Source: an uncultured Actinomyces sp.
GTDB taxonomy: Bacteria; Actinomycetota; Actinomycetes; Actinomycetales; Actinomycetaceae
Direction: 5' to 3'
DNA length: 57,158 nucleotides
NCBI GenBank assembly: GCA_902373545.1
Contig: CABKMZ010000005.1
Span: 1 to 57,158 of the forward strand
Both the position numbers and the translations under genes were made by a program. The number at the start of each line of letters is the position of its first letter. Position 1 is the first letter of the stretch. This document shows positions 1 to 8,119 of the stretch, in pieces. The notes under the pieces were generated by a model. It was not told where the DNA came from and made no database searches. It saw only the letters and a program-made list of their open reading frames with translations.

Positions 1-662
1 ACATCGTGGGCTCTCGTACGTTGACCAATCGTGCAGAGGCTCAGAGAATCTTTGAGGCTGCTCTGGAGCGGGCCTCCGAGGGGCTAGCCCTGCTGGAGGT
101 TCCTTACCCGACGGTGGGCGATGAGTTCCAGGCCGTGGCTTACTCCCTCGAGGATGCGTTGCTGCTGACGCTGCGCGCCCAGCTGCTGTTGCCCCCTCAG
201 CTCCAGCTTCGCTTCGGAATCGGCGCTGGACGCATCGAAGAGTTCTCCTCCGGTGTTCATCGTCAGGCCCCCGCCCGCCAGCGCGTGGGCGAGGGAGGCT
301 CTCTTCAAGATGGATCGGCGTGGTGGGCGGCGCGCGCTGCGATCAACCGAGCGCACGACCTCCAGGACTCCTCCAACCCCTTCATCCGCACCTGGTTCGT
401 GGCTCACGCCTCCATCGAAGGTTATGTGTCCGCGACCTGCCAGACCGCGGTCAACGCCCTGCTGAGCCTGCGTGACCACGCGATCCTCAAGCTCTCCGCT
501 CGCCACCGCCGCATCACCGCCTCGCTGCTGCTCGGCAAGACGCAGGTGGAAATCGCGCGCGTTGAAAAGCTGTCGCAGCAGGCCATTTCGGACTTCGCCC
601 GCGGGACGGGGGCGGGGCTCATCCAATCCTCACTCCTCATCGCGGAGGCTGCCCGTGCATGA
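1..662 (+). CDS. SatD-like family protein, 5' end missing
   Basis: The reading frame is already open at the window edge: the first complete codon (ATC at 3-5) gives I-V-G-S-R, matching the D-[IV]-V-G-S-R start of SatD-family proteins, so only a few N-terminal residues are missing. About 219 residues are visible, close to full family length. The C-terminal third (K-T-Q-V-E-I-A-R...S-Q-Q-A-I-S-D) looks like a helix-turn-helix, and the middle is a predicted alpha/beta region. SatD was described in the Streptococcus mutans acid-tolerance sat locus; its molecular function is not established. The next gene starts before this one stops (GTG at 655), so the two are probably co-translated, and the partner is a membrane protein. 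The family call is from memory of the motif; function unknown. Confidence 0.7.
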   Translation, partial: IVGSRTLTNRAEAQRIFEAALERASEGLALLEVPYPTVGDEFQAVAYSLEDALLLTLRAQLLLPPQLQLRFGIGAGRIEEFSSGVHRQAPARQRVGEGGSLQDGSAWWAARAAINRAHDLQDSSNPFIRTWFVAHASIEGYVSATCQTAVNALLSLRDHAILKLSARHRRITASLLLGKTQVEIARVEKLSQQAISDFARGTGAGLIQSSLLIAEAARA

Positions 663-1500
663 AGCTTTGCTCCTAGGGATCTCCGCGTCAGAGCTGACGG
701 TCCTGCTCACTTCCGATCCTCGGCGATGGTCGCGGCGTCTCGTTCTCTTCGTGACGCTCATGGCGATTGTTGTGTGCTACGCGTGGTTCATTGTCCGTGT
801 CGATACCCTCGCGCTCGTCACGGGTACCGTGCTTGCCCTCGTCTGGTTCGCGTGGGATCTGGCTGACGGCTCGGCGCGGTCGGTGTTGGCGCGCTGGGCG
901 CTCGCAGCGATGGGGTTCGTCGCTCTGATGAGCGTGGACGCAGTCAGTCATCCGACGCTGGCGCTCCTGCCTGGGCGCCCGTTTGACCTCATTATCGCCG
1001 TCGTCTTCCTCATGACCGGGCCAGCCAATCACCTGATCACGGCAATCTTGCTGTGTGCCCGCGGGCGATCGCGCGACCCTGTCCCCGGGTGGATCAACGC
1101 GCCCGTGCTTCCCGCAATGCCCGAGTCTGTTGAGACGCCGGATACGAGCGACACACAGGTTGACGGGGCCGCAGCGGACCAGGGCGACGAGGAAGCCCCT
1201 CTCACGCCCAGCTCCCTGCCGATCCTGACGAACGAGGACGTCGAGGATGAGGAGCCGGGAACAGCACTGCGCGGCGGTCGCTGGATCGGCCCGCTCGAAC
1301 GTCTCCTCATCATCATTCTCGCCGGGGCGGGTGCCGAGGTAGCGATCGGGGCCGTCGTGGCCGCCAAGGGCGTCATCCGTTTCCCCGAAATTTCCCAGGA
1401 CTCCTCGGGCGAAAAGGCCGAAGAATTCCTGATTGGCTCCGTGTCCTCCTGGATCCTGGCTGCGTTGGTGGCGATGTTCGTCCGCGTGGTGCTCGTCTAG
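655..1500 (+). CDS. Multi-pass membrane protein coupled to the SatD-like gene
   Basis: A 281-residue protein. I chose the GTG at 655 because it overlaps the stop of the SatD-like gene by 8 bases; the frame is open further upstream but only inside that gene. Hydrophobic stretches near residues 27-66, 82-100 and 105-135 are followed by a long acidic, Pro/Thr-rich cytoplasmic-type linker (about 145-205), then two more hydrophobic segments (about 212-235 and 258-281). No catalytic motif is recognisable. A membrane protein next to SatD recalls the membrane partner in streptococcal sat loci, but I cannot claim homology. Function unknown. Confidence 0.6.
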   Translation: MHEALLLGISASELTVLLTSDPRRWSRRLVLFVTLMAIVVCYAWFIVRVDTLALVTGTVLALVWFAWDLADGSARSVLARWALAAMGFVALMSVDAVSHPTLALLPGRPFDLIIAVVFLMTGPANHLITAILLCARGRSRDPVPGWINAPVLPAMPESVETPDTSDTQVDGAAADQGDEEAPLTPSSLPILTNEDVEDEEPGTALRGGRWIGPLERLLIIILAGAGAEVAIGAVVAAKGVIRFPEISQDSSGEKAEEFLIGSVSSWILAALVAMFVRVVLV

Positions 1501-1528
1501 CCCACGCGACGCCGCTAGAGTATTCCGC

Positions 1529-2431
1529 GTGAATACGGCAGATCCTTACGGGACGAACATCTTCGCCCACGACCCGCATCGTGACGGGCCGGGCGCTCGG
1601 CGCCCTCGATCGGTGGCGGTCCACGTCGAGATCGGCATGGTCCTCGAAGACGTGTCGTCGGGTTGGGTCGGTGCGGTGACGCGGGTGGAGAAGTCCGGCG
1701 GCGTCTACCTCGTCGAGCTTGAGGATCGGCGCGGAGCGCGCCGTTCCTTCCCGCTCGGCCCCGGGTTCTGGCTGGAGGGGCGCCCGATCGACGCGCTGCC
1801 CCCAAAGCCCAAGCCCGCCCAGGCCTCGGCGAGTGTGCAGACCAGCGCATCGGGGCGCAGGATCACCAACTCTGGTTCCTTCGCGCCCACCTCCTCCGGT
1901 CCGAAGGTCGCCAAGCGATCGCGGATCTGGGTGGAGGGACGCCACGACGCCGAGCTCGTTCAGCACGTGTGGGGTGAGGACCTGGCCGAGGCCGGCATCG
2001 CGGTGCAGCTGCTCGAGGGTGTGGACAACCTGGAGGACATCCTCGAGGTGTTCGGCCCGACAGACACAGCGCGCGCGGGCGTACTCGTCGACCATATGGT
2101 GCCCGGCTCTAAAGAGTCGCGCATCGCCGAGGCCGTCTCCGCTCGGTGGCCGGGCGCGGTTCTCGTGCTCGGGCATCCCTTTGTTGACATCTGGCAGGCT
2201 GTCAAGCCCGAGCGCGTGGGCCTGAACGCCTGGCCCGACGTCCCGCGCGGCATCGACATCAAGCACGGCACGCTGGACGCCCTCGGCTGGCCGCACGCCG
2301 ATCAGCGCGACATCGCGATGGGGTGGAAGCGGATCCTGTCCACCGTGCGCACGTATCGTGACCTGGAGCCCGCGCTGCTGGGCCGAGTCGAGGAGCTCAT
2401 CGACTTCGTCACAGTGCCCTGGGCTCAGTAA
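1529..2431 (+). CDS. DUF3097 family protein
   Basis: A 300-residue soluble protein starting at GTG 1529 (N-T-A-D-P-Y-G-T-N). The longer open frame upstream overlaps the previous gene and reads like its shadow. The N-terminal half has a small beta domain with D-V-S-S-G-W-V-G-A-V and a Pro/Ala linker. The C-terminal half begins R-I-W-V-E-G-R-H-D-A-E-L and continues with L-V-D-H-M-V-P-G-S-K-E-S and G-H-P-F-V-D-I-W-Q-A-V-K-P, a TOPRIM-like arrangement of acidic residues (E-G-R-H-D and D-H). This matches the actinobacterial DUF3097 family as I know it, commonly found close to hrcA as here. The biochemical role is not established; a nucleic-acid role through the TOPRIM-like half is inference. Confidence 0.75.
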   Translation: MNTADPYGTNIFAHDPHRDGPGARRPRSVAVHVEIGMVLEDVSSGWVGAVTRVEKSGGVYLVELEDRRGARRSFPLGPGFWLEGRPIDALPPKPKPAQASASVQTSASGRRITNSGSFAPTSSGPKVAKRSRIWVEGRHDAELVQHVWGEDLAEAGIAVQLLEGVDNLEDILEVFGPTDTARAGVLVDHMVPGSKESRIAEAVSARWPGAVLVLGHPFVDIWQAVKPERVGLNAWPDVPRGIDIKHGTLDALGWPHADQRDIAMGWKRILSTVRTYRDLEPALLGRVEELIDFVTVPWAQ

Positions 2432-2516
2432 GAAAGTGGCGGTGCCGTGAGGTTCGCAATGAGCGCACCTATCAAGCGTCGCCCGGGTCGCCCCCGCTCG
2501 CGGGCGGGGAGTAGCA

Positions 2517-2543
2517 TTTGCACTCAGAGAGAGGGAGTGCCAG
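2517..2543 (+). promoter_or_regulatory. CIRCE operator upstream of hrcA
   Basis: Inverted repeat TTTGCACTC-N9-GAGTGCCAG, differing from the consensus TTAGCACTC-N9-GAGTGCTAA at one position in the left arm and two in the right, with the correct 9-base spacer. It lies 15 bases before the hrcA start, so HrcA very probably represses its own hrcA-dnaJ operon. A TAGCAT -10-like hexamer abuts the left arm at 2512-2517. Confidence 0.9.
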
Positions 2544-2558
2544 GACGGAGGGAGTGAC

Positions 2559-3602
2559 ATGGCACGCAACAGCGCGCAAAACCGCAGGCTTGACGTCCTG
2601 CGCGCCATCGTCACCCAGTACGTGGCCACACGCGAACCCGTCGGCTCCAAGGCCATTGCCGCCGGGGGCCTGGGCGTCTCCTCGGCCACGATTCGCAACG
2701 ACATGGCGGTCCTGGAAGAAGCCGGGCTGATCTATCAGCCCCACACGTCCGCCGGGCGCGTGCCCACCGACCGCGGATACCGCGTCTTCGTCGACCGGCT
2801 CGCCCAGATCAAGCCCATGACAACTCCTGAGCGCCAGGCTCTCGAAACGTTCCTCTCCGACTCGGTCGACATTGACGACGTCGTGGAACGCTCCGTGCGC
2901 CTCCTCGCGCAAGTCACCCACCAGGTGGCCCTCGTGCAATACCCGGGTTCGCGCGTGCGCACCCTCAAGCACCTCGAGGTCCTCGGCCTTACCCCCGGGC
3001 GCGTTCTCGTCGTTGTCATCACCGCCGACGGCGAGGTGGGGGAGCGGACCCTCAGCCTCGACACCCCCCTCGACGACGGCCAACTGCTCGCCGTGCGCGA
3101 CCACCTGCGCGCCCACTGCGACGCCGCGACCTCCCAAACCGCGCCTTCGTGCGTCGAGGCGGCCACGGCCTCGTCCCGACATGAGCTGAGTGCGGCGGTC
3201 AGCGCCGTCGGTGAGGCCCTCACCGACGTACTCACCGGCGCTGGCGAGGCAAAGATTGTCGTGGCCGGCGCAGCCAACCTGGCTCGCGGAGCGCTCGACT
3301 TCCGCGACATCGCGCCCGTCCTGGATGCCCTTGAGGAACAGGTTGTCCTGATGCGTCTCTTCTCCGAGGCCGACCCCAGCGAGGAGCTGCACGTGAGCAT
3401 CGGAGCGGAAAACCCTCACGACGCCCTGGCCGAAGCGGCCGTCGTCACGGGGACCTACCGCGCCGGGGCGGACGACACCGGCGGATCCGCCCACCTGGGA
3501 ATCGTTGGCCCCATGCGAATGGACTACGCGCGCACCATGAGCTCCGTGCGCGCCGTTGCCGCCTACCTCTCCAGGTACCTGGCCCAGGAAACCAACAACT
3601 GA
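2559..3602 (+). CDS. hrcA: Heat-inducible transcription repressor HrcA
   Basis: A 347-residue repressor of heat-shock genes. The N-terminal winged helix (about 1-75) carries the family signatures P-V-G-S-K, S-S-A-T-I-R-N-D-M and T-S-A-G-R-V-P-T-D-R-G-Y-R. The rest is the GAF-like dimerisation and inserted domain, with the C-terminal G-x-I/V-G-P-x-R-M-D-Y motif intact. Length is normal for the family. The ATG at 2559 follows a GGAGGGAG-like ribosome site and sits directly behind a CIRCE element, indicating autoregulation; GroEL normally modulates HrcA activity. dnaJ follows 61 bases later in the same direction, the usual actinobacterial order. Confidence 0.96.
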   Translation: MARNSAQNRRLDVLRAIVTQYVATREPVGSKAIAAGGLGVSSATIRNDMAVLEEAGLIYQPHTSAGRVPTDRGYRVFVDRLAQIKPMTTPERQALETFLSDSVDIDDVVERSVRLLAQVTHQVALVQYPGSRVRTLKHLEVLGLTPGRVLVVVITADGEVGERTLSLDTPLDDGQLLAVRDHLRAHCDAATSQTAPSCVEAATASSRHELSAAVSAVGEALTDVLTGAGEAKIVVAGAANLARGALDFRDIAPVLDALEEQVVLMRLFSEADPSEELHVSIGAENPHDALAEAAVVTGTYRAGADDTGGSAHLGIVGPMRMDYARTMSSVRAVAAYLSRYLAQETNN

Positions 3603-3663
3603 CCATGCGCCCCACCACCGACCAGACCATCACCGAGCGCCCACACGGGAAGGAACAGCAAGC

Positions 3664-4779
3664 GTGAGAGACTACTACGAGGTCCTCGGCGTCTCCCGAG
3701 ACGCCAACCAGGATGAGATCAAGAAGGCGTACCGCAAGCTCGCGCGTAAGCTCCACCCCGACTATGCGGGCGCCGACTCCGAAGAAGCTTTCAAGGAACT
3801 GTCTGTCGCCTACGAGACGCTCTCCGACCCCGAGAAGCGCCAGATGTACGACATCGGCGGACCCGACGCCCTGCGCGGCGGCGCGGGCGCGGGTGCCCCC
3901 TTTACGGGCTTCTCCGACATCTTCGAAGCCATGTTCACCAGCGGCTTTGGCGCGTCCTCGCGCGGCCCCGCTTCGCGCGTTCGCCGCGGCAAGGACCAGC
4001 AGGTCACCGTCGACATCACCCTCGAGGACGCCGCATTCGGCGCCGCGAAGGAGGTCTCCTTCCGCACCTACGTCTCCTGCGACACCTGCCACGGCTCCAT
4101 GTGCCAGCCGGGCACCTCTCCTGAGCAGTGCGGCACCTGCCACGGATCGGGCTTCGTCACGCAGATCCAGAACTCCCTCTTCGGCCGCATGCAGACCCAG
4201 GCTCCCTGCCCGAACTGCCAGGGCTTCGGCGACACGATCCCCCAGCCCTGCACGGAGTGCAACGGCGCGGGACGCGTCGCCACGCGCCGCACGCTCAACA
4301 TCAACATCCCGGCCGGTGCCAGCGAGGGCACACAGATCCGCGTCAGCGGCGAGGCCGAGGTCGGCATGGGCGGCGGCCCCAGCGGCGACCTGTACCTGTC
4401 AATCCGCGAGAAGAAGCACCCGGTCTTCGACCGGCGCAGCGACGACCTGCACACCTGGATCACGATCCCGATGACCACCGCGGCGCTCGGCACCGAGTTC
4501 GAGCTGGAGACCCTGGACGGCAAGAAGACCGTCACGATTAACGCCGGCACCCAGCCCAACGACGACATCGTCCTGGAGGGCCTGGGCGTGGGGCACCTGC
4601 AGCGCTCGGGACGCGGCTCCATGCACGTGCACGTCGACGTGGAGATCCCCAAGAAGCTGGACGAGACGTCGCGCGAGTTGCTCGAGCAGCTGGCAAAGGC
4701 GCGCGGCGAGGTCCGCGTGGAGCCCCACCGTCAGCAGCCGACGTTCTTCGACAAGCTGCGCGACACCTTCATGGGCTGA
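3664..4779 (+). CDS. dnaJ: Chaperone protein DnaJ (class A J-protein, hrcA-linked paralogue)
   Basis: A 371-residue Hsp40 co-chaperone that stimulates DnaK. GTG 3664 is chosen because it follows GAAGGAA and gives V-R-D-Y-Y-E-V-L-G, the canonical J-domain start. The HPD motif is present (K-L-H-P-D-Y, near residue 33). A short Gly-rich linker (G-G-A-G-A-G) replaces a long G/F region. Four zinc-binding repeats follow (C-D-T-C-H-G, C-G-T-C-H-G-S-G, C-P-N-C-Q-G-F-G, C-T-E-C-N-G-A-G), then the C-terminal substrate-binding domain. It is downstream of hrcA, so it resembles the DnaJ2 paralogue of Actinobacteria rather than the one in a dnaK-grpE operon. rsmE starts six bases after its stop. Confidence 0.94.
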   Translation: MRDYYEVLGVSRDANQDEIKKAYRKLARKLHPDYAGADSEEAFKELSVAYETLSDPEKRQMYDIGGPDALRGGAGAGAPFTGFSDIFEAMFTSGFGASSRGPASRVRRGKDQQVTVDITLEDAAFGAAKEVSFRTYVSCDTCHGSMCQPGTSPEQCGTCHGSGFVTQIQNSLFGRMQTQAPCPNCQGFGDTIPQPCTECNGAGRVATRRTLNINIPAGASEGTQIRVSGEAEVGMGGGPSGDLYLSIREKKHPVFDRRSDDLHTWITIPMTTAALGTEFELETLDGKKTVTINAGTQPNDDIVLEGLGVGHLQRSGRGSMHVHVDVEIPKKLDETSRELLEQLAKARGEVRVEPHRQQPTFFDKLRDTFMG

Positions 4780-4785
4780 CACGCA

Positions 4786-5574
4786 ATGACCCGGCCCGTT
4801 TTTCTCGGTGAAGACCTGTGCCCCGATCCCGCCTCGGTGGGAGTGGGGGACCGCGCGACCCTGGCTGGTGCGGAGGGACGTCACGCCGCCTCCGTGCGCC
4901 GCATCGGCGCGGGCGAGTGGGTGGACGTCGTCGACGGGGCGGGCCTGCGCCTGACCTGCGAGGTTGCCGGTGCCGACAAGTCATCGCTGTCCCTCGTCGT
5001 GCGTGAGGTACTCCAGGAGGAGCGCCCCGTGCCCGAGATCGTCCTCGTCCAGGCCTTGGCCAAGGGCGGGCGCGACGAGGCCGCCGTCGAGATCTGCACG
5101 GAGATCGGCATCGATCGGGTGATCCCGTGGGCCTCCCAGCGCGCGATCGTGCAGTGGAAGGGACCCAAGGCCGACAAGGGCCGTGCCAAGTGGGAGGGTG
5201 TCGCACGCGCCGCCGCCAAGCAGTCCCGCCGCGCTTTCGTCCCCACCGTTGAGGGCGTGATGGACAGCCGCGAGCTGACCTCATGGGTCGCGTCCCTGAC
5301 GGACGAGGCCGGGGTTGCCTTCGTCTGTCACGAGGAGGCCAGCGAATCGCTGGGGGCGGCGTTGGCGAGCCTCCAGGAAGCAGGCGCGGACGCCTCCCTG
5401 CCCCCGCGCGTCGCACTGATCGTCGGGCCCGAGGGCGGTATCGGCCCGGAGGAGACGGGCGCACTGGTGGACGCCGGCGCCAGAATGATCGGGCTGGGAG
5501 ACAACGTCCTGCGTTCCTCCACGGCCGGCGCGGTCGCTCTGACGCTGATCCGCGCCGCCGCGGGAGCCTACTAA
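4786..5574 (+). CDS. rsmE: 16S rRNA (uracil-1498-N3)-methyltransferase
   Basis: A 262-residue SPOUT-class methyltransferase that methylates U1498 of 16S rRNA with S-adenosylmethionine. The N-terminal PUA-like domain begins at P-V-F-L. The SPOUT knot motifs are clear: V-Q-A-L-A-K-G-G-R-D-E, K-Q-S-R-R (about 145), I-V-G-P-E-G-G-I-G-P-E-E (about 213) and L-G-D-N-V-L-R-S-S-T-A-G near the end. The usual motif is L-G-x-R-I/V-L-R-x-E-T-A, so two positions vary. It follows dnaJ by six bases, the widespread dnaJ-rsmE order, and ends in a 3-base tail-to-tail overlap with the aldose epimerase gene on the other strand. Confidence 0.94.
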   Translation: MTRPVFLGEDLCPDPASVGVGDRATLAGAEGRHAASVRRIGAGEWVDVVDGAGLRLTCEVAGADKSSLSLVVREVLQEERPVPEIVLVQALAKGGRDEAAVEICTEIGIDRVIPWASQRAIVQWKGPKADKGRAKWEGVARAAAKQSRRAFVPTVEGVMDSRELTSWVASLTDEAGVAFVCHEEASESLGAALASLQEAGADASLPPRVALIVGPEGGIGPEETGALVDAGARMIGLGDNVLRSSTAGAVALTLIRAAAGAY

Positions 5575-6473
5575 GCAGTGACGGTGCCCGCGATCCGCGC
5601 GCTCAGTGTGTGGGTCGCGCCAGGTTCCAGCGCCACCACGTCCGTGCCCGAATTGAAGGCGTCGGGCGGGCACGTCATTGGCTCGACGGCCACGCCCACA
5701 CGGTCAATGTCGTCGGCCGAGTAGACCTGAAGCCACCTCACGTCCGAGGATAGGGACACTCCCACGCCGCTAGCGGGGGAGCGCAGCGTCACGGTCCACG
5801 TACCGACGGGGAGCTCCGTGAAACAGTGATCGACACTGGTCGAGCCGATCAGGCGGGGAGAACGAAAATCCAGCCCGAGGTCGCCCGCGGGGTGGGCGGT
5901 GGTCGGGATCATGTGCTCGTCGGCTTCATGCGCGAGGCCAGCGGGACTCGTCAGTTCCATCTCATCGGCGCGCGCTCCGCCCGCCGTGAGGTAGGGGTGG
6001 AAACCCATCCCGAAGGGGGCGGTACCTGAGCCGATGTTCGTGGCCGACAACTCCACGTCCAGCCCGGTGCCGGCGTCCAGGCTGTAGCGTGCGGTGGCCA
6101 CAAGCGTCCACGGATAGGAATAGCGCGCTGGGATAAGAGTGCGCAGAAGGACCCAGGAGGCGTCGGCCTCGACAATGTCCCACTCCTGGAAGGCCACGAA
6201 ACCGTGCAGGGCCGTGCCAAATGCGGGTTCGTCAACCGGCAGGTGATAGGACGTGCCACCCCACGAATAGGTGCCGCCGACGACTCGATTCGGCCAGGGG
6301 ATCAGGACCTTCCCGAGGTATCCCGGGGGTAACTCGTCCACGCGGTGCGGGACGACCAGGTCGTGTCCTCGATGCGTGAGGCCAGCCAGACCCGCGCCGA
6401 CCGTGACGATGCGTGCCTCGTAGTCCCCGGCCGAGACAGTCACCTCGCGCCCTGATGCACCAAGCGTGACCAT
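5571..6473 (-). CDS. Aldose 1-epimerase family protein
   Basis: A 300-residue galactose mutarotase-like enzyme, probably interconverting alpha and beta anomers of aldoses in the cytoplasm. Family signs: W-P-N-R-V-x-x-G-x-Y near residue 60 (normally N-R), L-H-G-F-V near 90, the catalytic-His block G-F-H-P-Y-L near 158, D-H-C-F near 217 and V-A-V-E-P-M-T-C-P-P-D-A-F-N at about 260, which supplies the catalytic Glu. It belongs to the bacterial GalM-like subgroup that ends in this E-P-M-x-x-P-x-D-A-F-N block. It is transcribed alone, divergent from the aminopeptidase gene, and overlaps rsmE tail-to-tail by three bases. Substrate not predictable. Confidence 0.88.
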   Translation of the reverse strand: MVTLGASGREVTVSAGDYEARIVTVGAGLAGLTHRGHDLVVPHRVDELPPGYLGKVLIPWPNRVVGGTYSWGGTSYHLPVDEPAFGTALHGFVAFQEWDIVEADASWVLLRTLIPARYSYPWTLVATARYSLDAGTGLDVELSATNIGSGTAPFGMGFHPYLTAGGARADEMELTSPAGLAHEADEHMIPTTAHPAGDLGLDFRSPRLIGSTSVDHCFTELPVGTWTVTLRSPASGVGVSLSSDVRWLQVYSADDIDRVGVAVEPMTCPPDAFNSGTDVVALEPGATHTLSARIAGTVTA

Positions 6474-6597
6474 GAATGCTCCTTCGCGTTCACTGAATAT
6501 GAAACACGCTCATTTTAAACGGAGTCGAGTAGTTTGCGTCATGGCTTGAGCGTATCCTTATAGAGAATGACTCTCGATAGAAAGGAAGTCTAGGCAG

Positions 6598-7929
6598 ATG
6601 GCCCACGAGATCACCGATGAGCTGATTGATCGCCTCCACGAATACTCCGACACCGCCCGCACGGTTGCGCGCAACGCGGTTGCCCACGCCGGCGTCGAGC
6701 CGGTCGCCTTCGACCGCGCGAAGGTCGTCGCCACTCCCACCGTCGTCTCCCACAAGATCGACGACTGGAAGGTCACTTCCCAGAAGAAGTCCGGCCGCTG
6801 CTGGCTCTTCTCCTCCCTGAACCTGCTGCGCTCGACAACGCGCACGCACCTGGGCGTCAAGGACTTCGAGTTCTCCCAGAACTACGTGCTCTTCTGGGAC
6901 AAATTCGAGCGCGCCAACTTCTTCCTCACCGACGTCATCGCAACGGCCGCCAGCGAAGAGCTGGATGGACGACTCCTCCAGTTCCTCCTCGGCGACCTCC
7001 TGTCCGATGGCGGCCAGTGGGACATGGCCGTCTCCCTCTACCTCAAGCACGGCCTGGTCCCCAAGACCGCGATGCCCGAAACCGAGTCCTCCGGCCACAC
7101 CGCCCCCATGAACGCTCGCCTGAAGGTCGTCCTGCGCCGCACGGCCCTGGAGCTGCGCGCGCTGGTCGCCGACGGTGCCTCCGAGGAACAGATCAACGAG
7201 GTCAAGGAAGCGGCCCTGGCTGACGTGTGGCGCATCCTCGTCATTTGCCTGGGCGAGCCCCCGGCGTCCTTCGAGTGGGAGTGGCGCGACGATAAGGGAG
7301 AGTTCCACCGCGACGGCGTCCTCACCCCGCGCGAGTTCTACGACCGCTACGTGGACGTGGATCTGACGCAGTACGTGTGCCTCGTGGACGACCCGCGCGC
7401 AGAGCACCCCAAGGGCCACACGCTGACCGTGGATCACATGGGCAACGTCGTGGGCGGGCGCCCGATCCTCTACGTCAACGCCCCCGTCGAGCAGATCCGC
7501 TCCATCACCACCTCGATCCTGGCCTCGGGCCGCGCCGTCTGGTTCGGCGCTGACTGCAGCCAGCAGTCCGACCGCGCCTCCGGCCTGTTCGTCGATGGCC
7601 TCTATGACTTCGACTCCCTGTTCGGCGTGGACTTCTCCACCTCGAAGGAGCAGCGCGTCAACACTTGCGAGTCCGCAATGAACCACGCGATGCTTTTCAC
7701 GGGCGTGGACATCGACGAGGCCGGTGCGGGCCGCCGCTTCCGCGTGGAGAACTCCTGGGGCGAGGACCGCGGCGACAAGGGCTTCTTCACGATGGACGCC
7801 GACTGGTTCGACGCCAACGTGTTTGAGGTGGCCGTCCACGTGGACGACCTGCCCGCCGATCTGCGCGCCGCCGTCACTGAGGAGCCCCTCCACCTGCCCG
7901 CGTGGGATCCGATGGGGGCGCTCGCCTGA
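6598..7929 (+). CDS. pepC: C1B family aminopeptidase (PepC / bleomycin hydrolase type)
   Basis: A 443-residue papain-like cysteine aminopeptidase, normal length for the family, expected to form a cytoplasmic hexamer that trims peptides from the N terminus. The catalytic Cys is in S-G-R-C-W-L-F (Cys68), His in M-N-H-A-M (His363) and Asn in V-E-N-S-W-G (Asn385); the oxyanion Gln before Cys68 is Gln62. The C-terminal tail that enters the active site is present but ends in M-G-A-L-A. ATG 6598 follows AAAGGAAG. The gene stands alone, with a strong hairpin downstream at 7944-7996. Confidence 0.93.
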   Translation: MAHEITDELIDRLHEYSDTARTVARNAVAHAGVEPVAFDRAKVVATPTVVSHKIDDWKVTSQKKSGRCWLFSSLNLLRSTTRTHLGVKDFEFSQNYVLFWDKFERANFFLTDVIATAASEELDGRLLQFLLGDLLSDGGQWDMAVSLYLKHGLVPKTAMPETESSGHTAPMNARLKVVLRRTALELRALVADGASEEQINEVKEAALADVWRILVICLGEPPASFEWEWRDDKGEFHRDGVLTPREFYDRYVDVDLTQYVCLVDDPRAEHPKGHTLTVDHMGNVVGGRPILYVNAPVEQIRSITTSILASGRAVWFGADCSQQSDRASGLFVDGLYDFDSLFGVDFSTSKEQRVNTCESAMNHAMLFTGVDIDEAGAGRRFRVENSWGEDRGDKGFFTMDADWFDANVFEVAVHVDDLPADLRAAVTEEPLHLPAWDPMGALA

Positions 7930-7943
7930 GTGTTCATGGCCTG

Positions 7944-7996
7944 GGACGAGGCCGGGGCGTGGATGCGTGATCGCGTGACCTACCCCGGCCTCGTCC
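7944..7996 (+). terminator. Long hairpin downstream of pepC
   Basis: A perfect 14-base stem, GGACGAGGCCGGGG (7944-7957) with CCCCGGCCTCGTCC (7983-7996), around a 25-base loop, followed by GTTGGTTTCTC. It starts 14 bases after the pepC stop. The large loop and weak T-tract make it a less classical terminator; it may also protect the mRNA 3' end. Confidence 0.6.
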
Positions 7997-8119
7997 GTTG
8001 GTTTCTCAGGAAAAAGGCCCGATCAGGGGAGTGCCCGCGACGTGGACGCGCGCTGTCACATTTGGCCATCCCGTGAACGTTGCGCGCGCAGACGGCCCGC
8101 ACCTGCCAAGATAGGCCCT

